From: Tuctoria greenei
Taxonomy: Eukaryota > Streptophyta > Magnoliopsida > Poales > Poaceae
DNA: 64,000 bases
Direction: 5' to 3'
Assembly (NCBI GenBank): GCA_036927565.1
Contig: JAYESD010000001.1
Location: forward strand, 271,075,560 to 271,139,559
Below the pieces are notes generated by a model that worked only from the letters and a program-made list of their open reading frames with translations, had not been told where the DNA came from and did not search any database. Of this stretch, positions 34,064 to 44,467 are shown piece by piece. The translations under genes were made by a program, and so were the position numbers. Within the stretch, counting starts at the first letter, position 1. Each line of letters begins with the position of its first letter.

Positions 34064-34680
34064 CTAGCTTCGAGGTGCTAGCTTCACCCCCTTCACCCAG
34101 CTTGGCAGCTCGGGCGGTTGGTCACGATAACGTCCTTGCAAAGACTCCTTTGGGCACTGGTGCCTCTGTGGAGGCCTTTGTTGACAGGTCGTCTGCGGCT
34201 GAGTTGTCAGCTCGGGGCACATGGCATAGATCCAAGAATTCGAAATCTTTCTCCAGCTTCTTGACGTGCAACAAGTATGCTGCCAGCTGGGGTTGTTGCA
34301 ACTGCACTCCCCTTTGACTTGCTTGACAATTACCTGGGAATCACCTTTAGCGAGGAGCTGGCGGACATTGAGAGTCAACACTGACTTCAACCCGTAGATG
34401 AGGGCCTCGTACTCTGCCATGTTGTTAGTGGCTTTAAAGCCAAGATGCACCATATACTTGAACTGCTCCCCTGTCAGAGCTACGAGCACCACGCCAGCTC
34501 CGGCCCCTTGTTTCCGGGCAGAACCATCGAAGTAAAGCGTCCACGGGGTTTCTGTGAAGACCGGTGCTCTGAACTCTCTGTCCCCGCCGACTGAGCTTTC
34601 TGGGTTGCTAGGCGATGGAGTCCACTCGGCCAAGAAATCCGTCTTGGCCTGACTTTTGACTGCATGCCGAGGGAGGAACT
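34064..34680 (-). pseudogene. D pol: archaeal-type RNase H
   Basis: The open stretch 34633-34064 has the catalytic start LYFDGSARKQGAGAGVVL, then NNMAEYEALIYGL and AKGDSQVIVKQVKGEC. These are the expected Asp-Glu-Asp positions of the second RNase H characteristic of Tat elements. A shift near 34310 puts the linker (PRADNSAADDLSTKAS) in another frame. Confidence 0.85.
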
Positions 34681-35300
34681 CAATTTAAACTCCGCTAGCT
34701 CAGATGCCCACTTGGCAATGTCGCCGGTGGCATTAGGGCTGTGGAGCACTGCTCTCAGCGGGAAGGAGGTGACCACTGAGATCCTATGGCCCTGTAAATA
34801 GTGTTGGAGCTTCCTCGATGCTATCAGCACGGCGTACAACAGCTTATGTATCTCCTGATACCTTGTTTTTGCCTCATGGAGGACTTCACTAATGTAGTAG
34901 ACTGGCATTTGGGTGGTCCAGACTCTGTCCGAGAGGTCTGGTGCCCCCTGCATCAGATCCAGGTCTTGGGGCTCCTGGCTCCCGGGACCTGCATCATCCT
35001 CCGGGGGCTGGGACCTGGTGACTTCCTGGTTCTCAGAGCCCCCCTGGGAGAGATCCATGGCTTGGTTCGAGACTGTAGGCTCGGTGCTTGCGCAACGGGC
35101 TCCTTCTCGTGTATGTTGTTGATGTGGTTCCGATTGCTCTGCGACCAAGACCATACTAACCACTTTGGGTGTTGCAGTAACATACAGCAGCAGGGGCTCA
35201 CCGGGCTCCGACGCCACCATAACTGGGAGGGACGTCAAGTGCCTCTTGAGCTCCTGAAATGCCGTTTCCGCCTCTTCTGTCCAGGCAAAGGGACCTGCCT
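34681..35300 (-). pseudogene. D pol: degenerate first RNase H (tether-like) with a low-complexity insertion
   Basis: The open stretch 35238-34480 begins with the connection LYVTATPKVVSMVLVAE, where a working RNase H would have Asp, and resumes with PVYYISEVLHEAKTRYQE and QGHRISVVTSFPL. Loss of the catalytic Asp here is usual in Tat pol, where the second RNase H does the work. Between the two halves lie about 75 residues rich in Q, E, S and P (about 35133-34909). I do not recognise these from the family. Confidence 0.75.
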
Positions 35301-35301
35301 T

Positions 35302-36310
35302 CTACAGAATCTTGAAGAAGGGAAGCGCCCGTTCCGCTAGTCTCGAGATGAAGCGGCTGAGGGCCGGTAGGAACACTACAAGCTTTTGTACATCCTTGAT
35401 ACGCGCCGGGGGCCGCATTAACTCTATCGCCTTGATCTTCTCTGGATTGGCTTCAATCCCACGGTGAGAAACCCTGAATCCAAGCAGCTTCCCAGAAGAT
35501 ACCCCAAAGACACACTTTTCAGGGTTTAGCATAGTGCGAGTAAGGCATAGCCTGCTGAAGACTTGCGCTATGTTGTCCAGGAAGGACGCGCGGTCTTTGA
35601 TTTTGACCACGATGTCATCGACATACACCTCTACCAGGTCTCTAATGAGGTCCCCAAATGTTTTATGCGTCGCACATACAAAGGTAGGGAGAGCATTATT
35701 AAGACCATAAGGCATGGAGACATAACAATACATGCCATCTACTGTTACAAAAGTAGTGTGTTCTTCATCATCTCTAGACATAGGTATTTGATGGAAACCA
35801 GAATATGCGTCTAGGAAACATAGCAGATCACAGCCTGACGTAGAGTCTACAATTTGATCTATCCTGGGGAGTGGGAATGGATCTTTTGGACATGCCTTGT
35901 TTAGGTTGGTATAGTCGATGCACATCCGAAGCTTCCTGCCAGCCTTGGGGACGACAACAGGATTAGCTAACCACCGAGGGTGGTGGACCTCCCGGATGAA
36001 GCGGGCATCGAGCAACTTCTTAATCTCCTCCCATATGAAGTTTTGGCGCTCAATAGACCACTTCCGGGGCTTGTGTTGTACCGGGCGGGCGTCGGGGTAG
36101 ATCTTGAGACGGTGCTCAATCACCTCCCTGGGGATCCCGGGCATCCGCGATGGTTGCTAGGCAAACACATCGACATTGTCCCGGAGGAAGGTGACGAGTG
36201 CAAATTCCTATTTGTTGTCCATGTTACTCGCTATGCGGGTCGTCTGGGCAGCCTCGGAGCCGATCCTGACGACCTTTACTGGGATGTCGTCTTAGGCAGG
36301 CAGCACGCGC
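35302..36310 (-). pseudogene. D pol: reverse transcriptase
   Basis: The open stretch 36144-35302 covers the RT domain: WRMCIDYTNLN-type text (RKLRMCIDYTNLNKACPKD), FLDAYSGFHQIPM, the active site VYVDDIVVK and GFRVSHRGIEANPEKI. The preceding REVIEHRLKIYPDARPVQ marks the entry, and weaker upstream text (IGSEAAQTTRIASN) reaches 36306 with stops. A TAG near 35305 separates RT from RNase H. Confidence 0.9.
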
Positions 36311-36329
36311 AGAGCTGTAGTGGAGGTCC

Positions 36330-36532
36330 ACTAGGTCGGACCTTGACTTGGTTGGCCTTCCCTTGCATCATTCAGTTTCGGGGCCTGCCCCGTAGCGAGT
36401 GCTTGGAGCTGCTCCAAGGCTGGCACCACCACAGTGCGATCCCCCGGGACCCTGAGGACCCCGGATGGCGTCGGCATCTTCAGGACCAGATAGCAGTAGT
36501 GAGCTACGACCATGAACTAGTATAGCGCGGGT
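36330..36532 (-). pseudogene. D protease C-terminal end
   Basis: Starts at the F junction with PALY, a stop, then FMVVAHYCYLVLKMPTPSG and RVPGDRTVVVPALEQL. The same text in E (61865-61980) is contiguous with the protease core, confirming that this piece belongs with 57276-57960. Confidence 0.85.
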
Positions 36533-36768
36533 TGTGACGCCCGGTTCCGAAAGATGAACCAAGCTAACGCATATGTGTGCCCAGGATGTTCATCACACAT
36601 ACAAGAGTGCAATCACAAGAGAGTATACAGAAAATTACCACAGAACAAGATTAATTAACCAAATTTTCTTACACAAACCAGATTATCCTCGAATACAAGC
36701 TCTAATGTATATTAACGACAAGTTCAACTAATGCAGCGGAAATAATCTAATTAAGCAAACTAAGCAAC
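36533..36768 (-). repeat. 3' LTR of F, outer part
   Basis: Starts TGTGACGCCCGGTTCCG. It is cut by G after TAAGCAAC and resumes at 47343 with the duplicated GCAAC. It matches the corresponding part of the F 5' LTR at 55618-55860. Confidence 0.88.
36764..36768. repeat. Target-site duplication of G (left copy GCAAC)
   Basis: GCAAC is repeated at 47343-47347. Removing G plus one copy restores a continuous F LTR, as the intact text at 55850 shows. Confidence 0.92.
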
Positions 36769-39640
36769 TGTGACGCCCGGTTCCGAAAATGAACCAAACT
36801 AACGCATATGTGTGCCCAGGATGTTCATCACACATACACGAGTGCAATCACAAAAGGATATACAGAAAATTACCACAGAACAAGTTACTAAATAAGTACT
36901 CTTATTACATAATTCATTAAATCCTCGAATACAAGCTCTAATGAATATTAATGATAAGTTCAACTAATGCAGCGGAAATAAACTGACTAAGCAAACTAAG
37001 CAAAAGGGATAGCGCAACTCCATGCAACACCACAGGCAAAGCAGACGGTAGACACGGCCTAGAACTCCGCATTATCGCCATTAAACTCCCAATCCTGACC
37101 TGCAACTGTTGGGGGGGGATTGCAAGAGTGAGTACATGTCGTACTCAGCAAGTGTGGAAAGTATGACATGTGGCTTATTCAAATGTCGACAATAATAATG
37201 GTAAAGTGTTGAAAAGTACGTTAAAACATTTGAAAAGCAATATAGTATAAGTATGTGAAATAAACCAATCATAATCACGAGTAATACCATAATACCAAAC
37301 TGAATTCATTACCATCATCAATAAGTCCAGATTTCACCATTGCCAATAACCATATTCATTACCAGAGATTAATCCATAATCATCCATAACCATTACCAAA
37401 CCATAACCATCACCAAACCATAACCATAATATCAACCTTAACCATTACCCAACCATGACCATCCCAAATTCCAATTTGCCTCTAATCATGGAAGTTGTCC
37501 AGGTGCTCATAACCGGGAGCACGGCTATCATGATAGTTTTAGTTAACTCTGCAGAGTTTGTACCTCTTTACCCACGTGTTCGTGATTTCATCACCCTTCG
37601 GCGACTAAGAACCTCCCTTATGCCCATGACCCGTCGGTCACATTACACACTTCCGTTGGTGTGTGGTCAAGAGATCACAAAATAGCCTTTACAAAGGGAT
37701 TACTAGCCTATTTAGACCCCACTGAGGTTTCACCGGTGGCGATGTCTCCCGCAGAGCACATCTTCAACCAAGGGCCCCTCTTGAGCCATTCGGATCCCAG
37801 GGTAGTCCCACCAATCATCAACAATCCCAATCCGACTACCCCTTCCCCGAGCATCCACAATGGTCCAAACAGCACTAGCAAAGCCCTAATTAATCAGCTA
37901 CGCCGCACCCATAACTTGGCCTCGTGGTGGCACTGTAGTCCTGGCTTATTCTCGCATGAACCGGTCCTTAGATCTAAAGCAAGCAAACCACCATAACATC
38001 CAACCCATCCACACACCAGGCTTGCTTAGATCATCCATTACCATACCATGTTTAACCAGTTCATGTTAACCATAATCTCATCCATGCAAATTTAAATTGA
38101 GTGATATAGTTGTTTCCCATCCCAGTTGATTAAGCGAAGCAAAAAGGTAAAAAGCCCTTCCCGACTCTCTACCGTAAATTCCAGGTGACAAGGGTGGTTT
38201 AACAACTCTAGTAAACTTCCTATCATAGGGTTCCCATCAAATTGACACAGCATGCAGTTTTGTAAACAAAACATTTATTTTAAAACAGGATCAATATGCT
38301 TCAAGGACACTTGCCTTGCTCTTGCTGTTGATTAGGGTCAAAGCCTTCAAACTCTTGATGTTGTAGATCCTCCGTGGCACTCTCTAGCGCAAATCCGTCT
38401 AATCCACACAATAAACATACAAGACAAGAAACACAATCAAAGAATGCACAAATATTACTCAACATGACATGACATGCATGATTGATGCAATGCAAGGTAG
38501 AACTTGTTACTAGATTGCTTTTAATGATCACTAACTAGCTCTGATAGATTTTAACAAGTTTATACAGGTTTGGATTCGATTAGATCAAATTTTAGAATTA
38601 ATTCAACACAATTTAACCAGAAAGATCGGACTAGTCCGCTAGGGACCGGACAAGTCCGCACTTGACGAGATCAGCAGATTAGGGTTTTCTAGATCGACGT
38701 AAATTTGGAGATTAGGGGTTGAATTCACGTAAGGAAAAGAGAATAGGAGGTATACCAGGTGTTTAGAACTCCAATGAACCAAGAAACTTGGAGGTAACAC
38801 TTGGATCTTGATGATCTAGGGTTGGTGATGAACTTGGAGATGAATTGGTGGTGAAGGACGAAACTTGGTGGAGATCTTGATCCTCCTTCGTTTCCTCCCC
38901 TTCTTCCTCTTGCTTGGGATCTTCTCCTCCCTCCTTGATGGTGGCTCCCCACGAACTAGGGTTTGGGTGGGTGGAAAAGTGGCAAATAGATGTCAAACCA
39001 AGGGGTGGGGTCGTTTATATAGACGTGGAGGCTAGGGTTAGATGGATTTCGAGTTTGGGATGAGTAGAGGCCGGTTTAGAGTCCCACATGGGCTCTAAAA
39101 GAGTTAGGCACGACGTCCCTAGGCCCACTTGATGTGAAACCCAAGAAACAAGTCGTAAAACAAAAGGTCAACCTCGGAGTCACGAAATATCGGATAAGTC
39201 CGGACAGGACCGGACTAGTCCGAAGTCGTCCAGAGAGAAAATCGGACAAGTCTGGCCAAAAATCGGACAAGTCCGATCTTAGTCAGAAAGGAAAACGGAC
39301 AAGTCCGCTGGAACACCGGACTAGTCCGGAAAAGTCCAGGGACTTAGCAAATTTTCAAGGATTCATGGAATACCGGACTAGTCCGCACAAAATCGGACAA
39401 GTCCGAAGTTGTCCAGAGGCAAATATCGGACTAATCCGCAGCAAAAATGGACAAGTCCGTTTTTAGACAGAGAGAAATCGGACTAGTCCTCAGCAAACCG
39501 AACTAGTCCGCACTTTCCTACATTTTTAAGTGCGGTTTTGCTCCAAATCAATTTTAAACTTGTTCCTCTTGTTATGGGTTAATGTTAAACATGTATATGA
39601 GTGCATGTAGGGCATGATGCATGAAAATGAGGGTGTTACA
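36769..39640 (-). repeat. 3' LTR of G (2,872 bp)
   Basis: Termini TGTGACGCCCGG...GGTGTTACA. TATA at 39013-39022 (minus). Palindrome array at about 39185-39515. Poly-G run of 8 at 37111-37118. The pol frame of G runs 38 codons into this LTR and stops at 39526-39528. Confidence 0.93.
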
Positions 39641-42600
39641 AACCTACCCCCCTTAAAATGAATCTTGCCCTCCAGATTCGACGCGGAAGAGAAGAGATAG
39701 GGAAATTCCTTCTTGAGATCATCCTCTAATTCCCACGTCGCTTCTTTTTCTGTGTGGTGCTTCCATTGAACTTTACACCATCTAATGACCTTGTTCCTTG
39801 TGACCCTCTCCTTGGTTTCCAAGATTTTGGCCGGTTGCTCGGCGTACGTCAAATCCTCCTCGAGTTCCAATTCTCCCATTGGCACTTGATCTTCCGGTAC
39901 CCTGAGACACTTCTTGAGTTGGGAAACATGAAACACATCATGTACGTCTGAAAGATGAGCTGGCATCTCCAACTTATATGCTACTTCTCCTCTTTTGTCC
40001 AAAATCTTGAATAGTCCAACATAACGAGGTGCGAGCTTACCCCTTATGTTAAACCTCTTATGACCTCTCATTGGTGACACCTTGAGGTAAACAAAATCTC
40101 CTATTTCAAAGGCTAATTTCCTTCTCCTATTATCCGCATAGCCTTTTTGCCTTGATTGAGCAGCTCTCAAGTTTCCACGAATTATTTGGACTTGCTTTTC
40201 GGCTTCTTGCAACACGTCCGGACCAAATACTTGAGTTTCTCCTGACTCATTCCAGAATAAAGGTGTCCTACACTTCCTCCCATAAAGCGCTTCATATGGT
40301 GACATCTTCAAGCTTGCTTGGTAACTATTGTTGTATGAAAATTCTGCGTATGGCAAGCTTTTGTCCCAACCTTTCCCATGCTTTAAAGCACAAGCTCTTA
40401 ACATGTCCTCCAAAATCTGATTGGTCCTCTCGGTTTGTCCATCCGTTTGAAGATGATATGCTGAACTAAAATTCAACCTTGTTCCCAAAGATTCATGCAA
40501 TTTTTGCCAAAATCTGGAGGTAAATTGAGAACCTCTATCCGAGACTATCTTCTTAGGGACTTCATGTCGGCACACAATATGCTCCATGTATATTTCAGCC
40601 AATCGTGCAGCTGTATACTTGGTCTTCACAGGGACAAAATGAGCTGACTTGGTTAAGCGATCCACAATTACCCAAATTGAGTCATACCCGGACTGAGTAC
40701 GCGGTAACCCAACTATGAAGTCCATACCAATTTCTTCCCACTTCCATTCCGGAATCTTCAACGGTTGCAATAATCTGGCTGGCCTTTGATGTTCCGCCTT
40801 GACTCGTTGGCACACATCACATAATGCTACATATTCAGCTATGTCCTTTTTCATGCTATCCCACCAATAGCAAGCCTTCAAGTCCTTGTACATCTTCGTA
40901 CATCCGGGGTGAATCGAGTAAGGCGAGTCATGTGCCTCCTTTAATATTGTCTCCCGAATATGCTTTACATTAGGCACAACGATCCTCTTTCCAAGCCATA
41001 AGGTACCATGTTCATCCTTGTCAAATCTGAATTCTCTCCCTTCTTCGGTTCTTTCCTTGATTTCCTTGATCTCCTCATCTGTGGTTTGTGCCTCTCGAAT
41101 TTCTTGCTCCAAGGTTGGGTTTAACTCCATCATCTCCATCTCGTTTACAAACCCAAGGTTCAACCGTTCAAACTCCTTGCATAACTCGGACGGTAACTCT
41201 CGAACTGTAAGTTGATGGCTTACTCCCTTTCTACTCAAAGCATCGGCCACGACATTGGCTTTTCCCGGATGATAGTTGATCCCCAAATCATAATCTTTGA
41301 TGAGCTCCAACCATCTTCGTTGCCTCAAGTTCAGATCCGTTTGTGTGAAAATATACTTCAAACTCTTATGATCCGTATAAATTTCACACCTATGTCCAAG
41401 AATATAGTGTCTCTGAATCTTCAATGCATGTACCACGGCTGCTAGTTCAAGATCATGCGTGGAGTAATTCTGCTCATGTTTCTTCAATTTTCTTGATGCA
41501 TAGGCGACCACTTGACCTTCTTGCATCAATACACATCCAAGCGCTTGTCTTGATGCATCACAATAAATATCAAAACTCTTGCTTACATCCGGCAATACCA
41601 AAACTGGGGCTGTTGTTAACCTCTTCTTCAACTCCTCAAAACTATTTTGACAAGCTTCAGTCCATTGGAATGCCTTTCCCTTCATTAGCAACTCCGTCAT
41701 AGGCTTGGCTATCTTGGAAAAATCTTTAATAAACCGACGGTAATATCCAGCCATCCCAAGAAAACTCCTTATTTCCTTGACGTTTTGCGGTGGTTCCCAC
41801 TTCAACACGTCTCTCACTTTTCCGGGGTCAACCGATACTCCTCCTCCTGAGATGATATGACCCAAAAATGGCACCTCTTTCAACCAAAACTGACACTTGT
41901 TGAACTTGGCATACAATTGATGCTCCCTCAATTTCTGCAACGTAAGCCTCAAGTGTTCCTCATGTTCCTTCTCATCCTTCGAGTAGATCATAATATCATC
42001 AATAAACACCACAACGAACTTATCTAAGTACTCCATGAAGACTTTATTCATGAGGTACATAAAGTAGGCAGGCGCATTTGTCAATCCAAAAGACATCACA
42101 GTGTACTCATAAGATCCATACCGTGTCCTGAAAGCTGTTTTGGGTATGTCCGATGGTCTAATCTTCATTTGAAAGTATCCCGACCTCAAATCAATCTTGG
42201 AAAACACACAGGCGCCTTTCATCTGATCAAACAAATCCTCTATACGGGGCAAGGTATACTTGTTCTTGATGGTTACCTCGTTGAGAGCTCGGTAATCCAT
42301 GCACATCCTTTGGGATCCGTCCTTCTTGTCCACAAATAGAACGGGCGCTCCCCACGGCAAAGAGCTAGGGCGAATGAAACCCTTCTCTAATTGCTCTTGA
42401 ATCTGCTTCTTGAGCTCCGCTAATTCCATAGGAGGCATCCTATACGGCCTCTTAGCTATAGGTGCAGTTCCAGGTATTAAATCAATAACAAACTCAATGT
42501 CTCGATCGGGTGGCATACCTGGCAACTCGTCCGGAAAAACATCCAAAAATTCACACACCACCGGAATCTCCTCAATTGCGACACCGTCCATATGATTCAG

Positions 42601-43497
42601 CTCTAATTGCTTCGGTGCATGTTGGGTTGCTTCAAATTCTACGGTGATCCCTTCTTCATTAGTCAACTTCACCGTCTTTGTGGCACATTCAATAACTCCA
42701 TTGTGCTTCCTCAACCAGTCCATACCAAGTATAATATCCAACCCTTGAGAATCTAAAATAATGAGGTTGGCAGAGAAGTCTACCCCCCTTATTCTAAGGC
42801 TTACTTTTGGACATACTATATTTGTCATCTCTCCTCCAGGAGACTTAACCAACAGAGTAAACATCATATGAGAGATAGGCAAACTATACTTGGCAACATA
42901 CTTCGATGCAATGAATGAATGCGATGCTCCAGAATCAAATAACATAGTCGCGGGGTTGGAGTTGGCGAGAAACATACCAATGACCACGTCATCCGCTTGT
43001 TGAGCATCCTCCGTAGAGACATGGTTCACGTTGCCACGAGCAAAATTTTGCTGTCCACGGCTTCCTTGTGGTTGTCCTCCATTAGGTCTTGGGTTTTGCC
43101 TCGATGCATTGCTTCCTTGACCAAGGCCCGACTTAGGACATTGATTCGCAAAGTGTCCAGCTTCTCCACAAGTATAGTACTTCTTAACTCCACCAGAATT
43201 ATTGGGACGAGCTTGGTTTTGAACATTTGCAGCAGGAAAATCAGCACGAGGTGCATAAGGCATCGGAGGCCTAGGTGCTTGCACGACAGGGCGCTGCTGC
43301 ACAAACTGAGTTGGGCGCGGTGCATAACCAGGGCGCTGAGCAGGAATAGAGGAGCTGTAATGAGGCGCATTGGGCGGCGCAAAGCGAGGGCGCACATTAC
43401 TTCCTTGTTGTTGTCCTTGATATGGCGCCTTCCTCTTGATTTCTTGCTCCATCTCACAGATCTTGTTCTCAACCACAATTGCTTTGTCCACAAGCTT
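39526..43497 (-). CDS. G gag (C-terminal part)-protease-RT-RNase H-integrase-chromodomain open frame
   Basis: One open frame of about 1,321 codons. In order: gag tail with knuckle YYTCGEAGHFANQC (first Cys replaced by Tyr); protease LFDSGASHSF (about 42950); RT with RMCMDYRALNE and FVVVFIDDIMIYS (about 42010); RNase H YCDASRQALGCVL and IYTDHKSLKYIF (about 41370). Integrase follows with an HHCC region, GMDFIVGLP, SDRGSQFTS and TDGQTERTN, then the C-terminal GKLAPRYVG and a chromodomain (IRWCKVQWKHHTEKEATWEL, about 39740). Odd residues against C and F are HEVPKK for HGVPKK and HLQTDG for HPQTDG. It stops inside the LTR. Confidence 0.92.
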   Translation of the reverse strand, partial: KLVDKAIVVENKICEMEQEIKRKAPYQGQQQGSNVRPRFAPPNAPHYSSSIPAQRPGYAPRPTQFVQQRPVVQAPRPPMPYAPRADFPAANVQNQARPNNSGGVKKYYTCGEAGHFANQCPKSGLGQGSNASRQNPRPNGGQPQGSRGQQNFARGNVNHVSTEDAQQADDVVIGMFLANSNPATMLFDSGASHSFIASKYVAKYSLPISHMMFTLLVKSPGGEMTNIVCPKVSLRIRGVDFSANLIILDSQGLDIILGMDWLRKHNGVIECATKTVKLTNEEGITVEFEATQHAPKQLELNHMDGVAIEEIPVVCEFLDVFPDELPGMPPDRDIEFVIDLIPGTAPIAKRPYRMPPMELAELKKQIQEQLEKGFIRPSSLPWGAPVLFVDKKDGSQRMCMDYRALNEVTIKNKYTLPRIEDLFDQMKGACVFSKIDLRSGYFQMKIRPSDIPKTAFRTRYGSYEYTVMSFGLTNAPAYFMYLMNKVFMEYLDKFVVVFIDDIMIYSKDEKEHEEHLRLTLQKLREHQLYAKFNKCQFWLKEVPFLGHIISGGGVSVDPGKVRDVLKWEPPQNVKEIRSFLGMAGYYRRFIKDFSKIAKPMTELLMKGKAFQWTEACQNSFEELKKRLTTAPVLVLPDVSKSFDIYCDASRQALGCVLMQEGQVVAYASRKLKKHEQNYSTHDLELAAVVHALKIQRHYILGHRCEIYTDHKSLKYIFTQTDLNLRQRRWLELIKDYDLGINYHPGKANVVADALSRKGVSHQLTVRELPSELCKEFERLNLGFVNEMEMMELNPTLEQEIREAQTTDEEIKEIKERTEEGREFRFDKDEHGTLWLGKRIVVPNVKHIRETILKEAHDSPYSIHPGCTKMYKDLKACYWWDSMKKDIAEYVALCDVCQRVKAEHQRPARLLQPLKIPEWKWEEIGMDFIVGLPRTQSGYDSIWVIVDRLTKSAHFVPVKTKYTAARLAEIYMEHIVCRHEVPKKIVSDRGSQFTSRFWQKLHESLGTRLNFSSAYHLQTDGQTERTNQILEDMLRACALKHGKGWDKSLPYAEFSYNNSYQASLKMSPYEALYGRKCRTPLFWNESGETQVFGPDVLQEAEKQVQIIRGNLRAAQSRQKGYADNRRRKLAFEIGDFVYLKVSPMRGHKRFNIRGKLAPRYVGLFKILDKRGEVAYKLEMPAHLSDVHDVFHVSQLKKCLRVPEDQVPMGELELEEDLTYAEQPAKILETKERVTRNKVIRWCKVQWKHHTEKEATWELEDDLKKEFPYLFSSASNLEGKIHFKGGRFVTPSFSCIMPYMHSYTCLTLTHNKRNKFKIDLEQNRT
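39641..39658 (-). promoter_or_regulatory. Polypurine tract of G
   Basis: The minus strand reads TTTTAAGGGGGGTAGGTT, adjoining the LTR. It is also translated, because the pol frame is open through it. Confidence 0.82.
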
Positions 43498-44198
43498 CTA
43501 GAAATTGACATAATCACAGTTGAGCAATTGTACTTGGATCGTATTGTTCAATCCCCTCATGAACAAGTATTGCTTCCGGCTGTCCCGGCTAACATCCTCA
43601 GGCGCATATCTTGAGAGTTGAGTGAACTTATTGAGATATTCACTCACGCTTGTTTTTCCTTGTCTCAAGTTCTCAAATTCTTGCATCTTCAAGATCATAA
43701 CACCTTCCGGCACATAATGAGAACGGAAACTCTCCTTGAATTCCGCCCAGGTAATTCTCTCTTGGTTCTCATGAGCATTGCAATAAGAATCCCACCAATC
43801 TGCAGCTGCTCCAACGAGTTGATGAGAAGCAAATAGCACCTTCTCTCGGTCACTGCATTGGACAATGGCTAGCTTCTTCTCCACGGACTTGAGCCAATCA
43901 TCCGCATCCATAGGGTCTGCGGCTTGAGCAAAGGTTGGCGGCCTAGTCCTCATAAACTCTCCCAATCGGTTATGAGGAGGTGGGGGTGGCGGTGGAGGCA
44001 TGTGGAGCTGATTGTTGATATTGCCAGCCTGCAGCTGTCCCATAGTCTGTATCATGGTCTGCATGAGCTGGTTTTGCATGGCCAATAGCTGCTCGATGTG
44101 ATAGCTCCCTGAGTAGATCCTTGCCCATTGTTGTTCTGAGGCACTCCATTGTTCTCCTCTTCATCATTGCCATCCCTCTGGTTGCGAGTCCTCACCAT
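43498..44198 (-). pseudogene. G gag N-terminal part
   Basis: ATG at 44198 (MVRTRNQRDGND). One base is missing near 44096 compared with X (GATGTGATAG for GATGTTGATAG), shifting the start out of frame. The open stretch 44085-43501 carries MRTRPPTFAQAADPMDADDW and VGAAADWWDSY. It ends at TAG (43498-43500) where X, C and F have CAG (Gln). Downstream the frame is the same, so only two lesions separate this from a single gag-pol frame. Confidence 0.88.
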
Positions 44199-44448
44199 CT
44201 GAAGAAAAGCAGTAGGTAAGAATTAGAAAAAGCCCCAACTATATGCATCAAGGGATATGAAACTAAACAACTAGCTACACTAGCCTAGGTGGACATGGCA
44301 ATGCTAAGGCATCCCAAAATCCTCTATTAAGCACACAAGCAAGAAATATATATAGCAACAGCACTCCAAGCAAAAACACATCGATTCCTGAGTGCTCCTA
44401 TGTGCTCTAAAGTGTCCATTCTATCTAGGCTGCATCCTACGGTCAACC

Positions 44449-44465
44449 TGTGGCTCTGATACCAA
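44449..44465 (-). other. Primer binding site of G (iMet type)
   Basis: The minus strand reads TTGGTATCAGAGCCACAGG two bases inside the LTR. Confidence 0.85.
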
Positions 44466-44467
44466 TC

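Noticed and set aside
38725..38996. Short minus-strand open frames just downstream of the LTR TATA boxes (also 24769-24990, 32376-32644, 46428-46699)
   Set aside because: They start at TTG rather than ATG and lie in the transcribed LTR leader. Similarity between copies is explained by LTR homology.
41018..41702. Plus-strand open frames opposite the RNase H of G, C and F
   Set aside because: Shadows of the conserved minus-strand pol frame, with no independent features.
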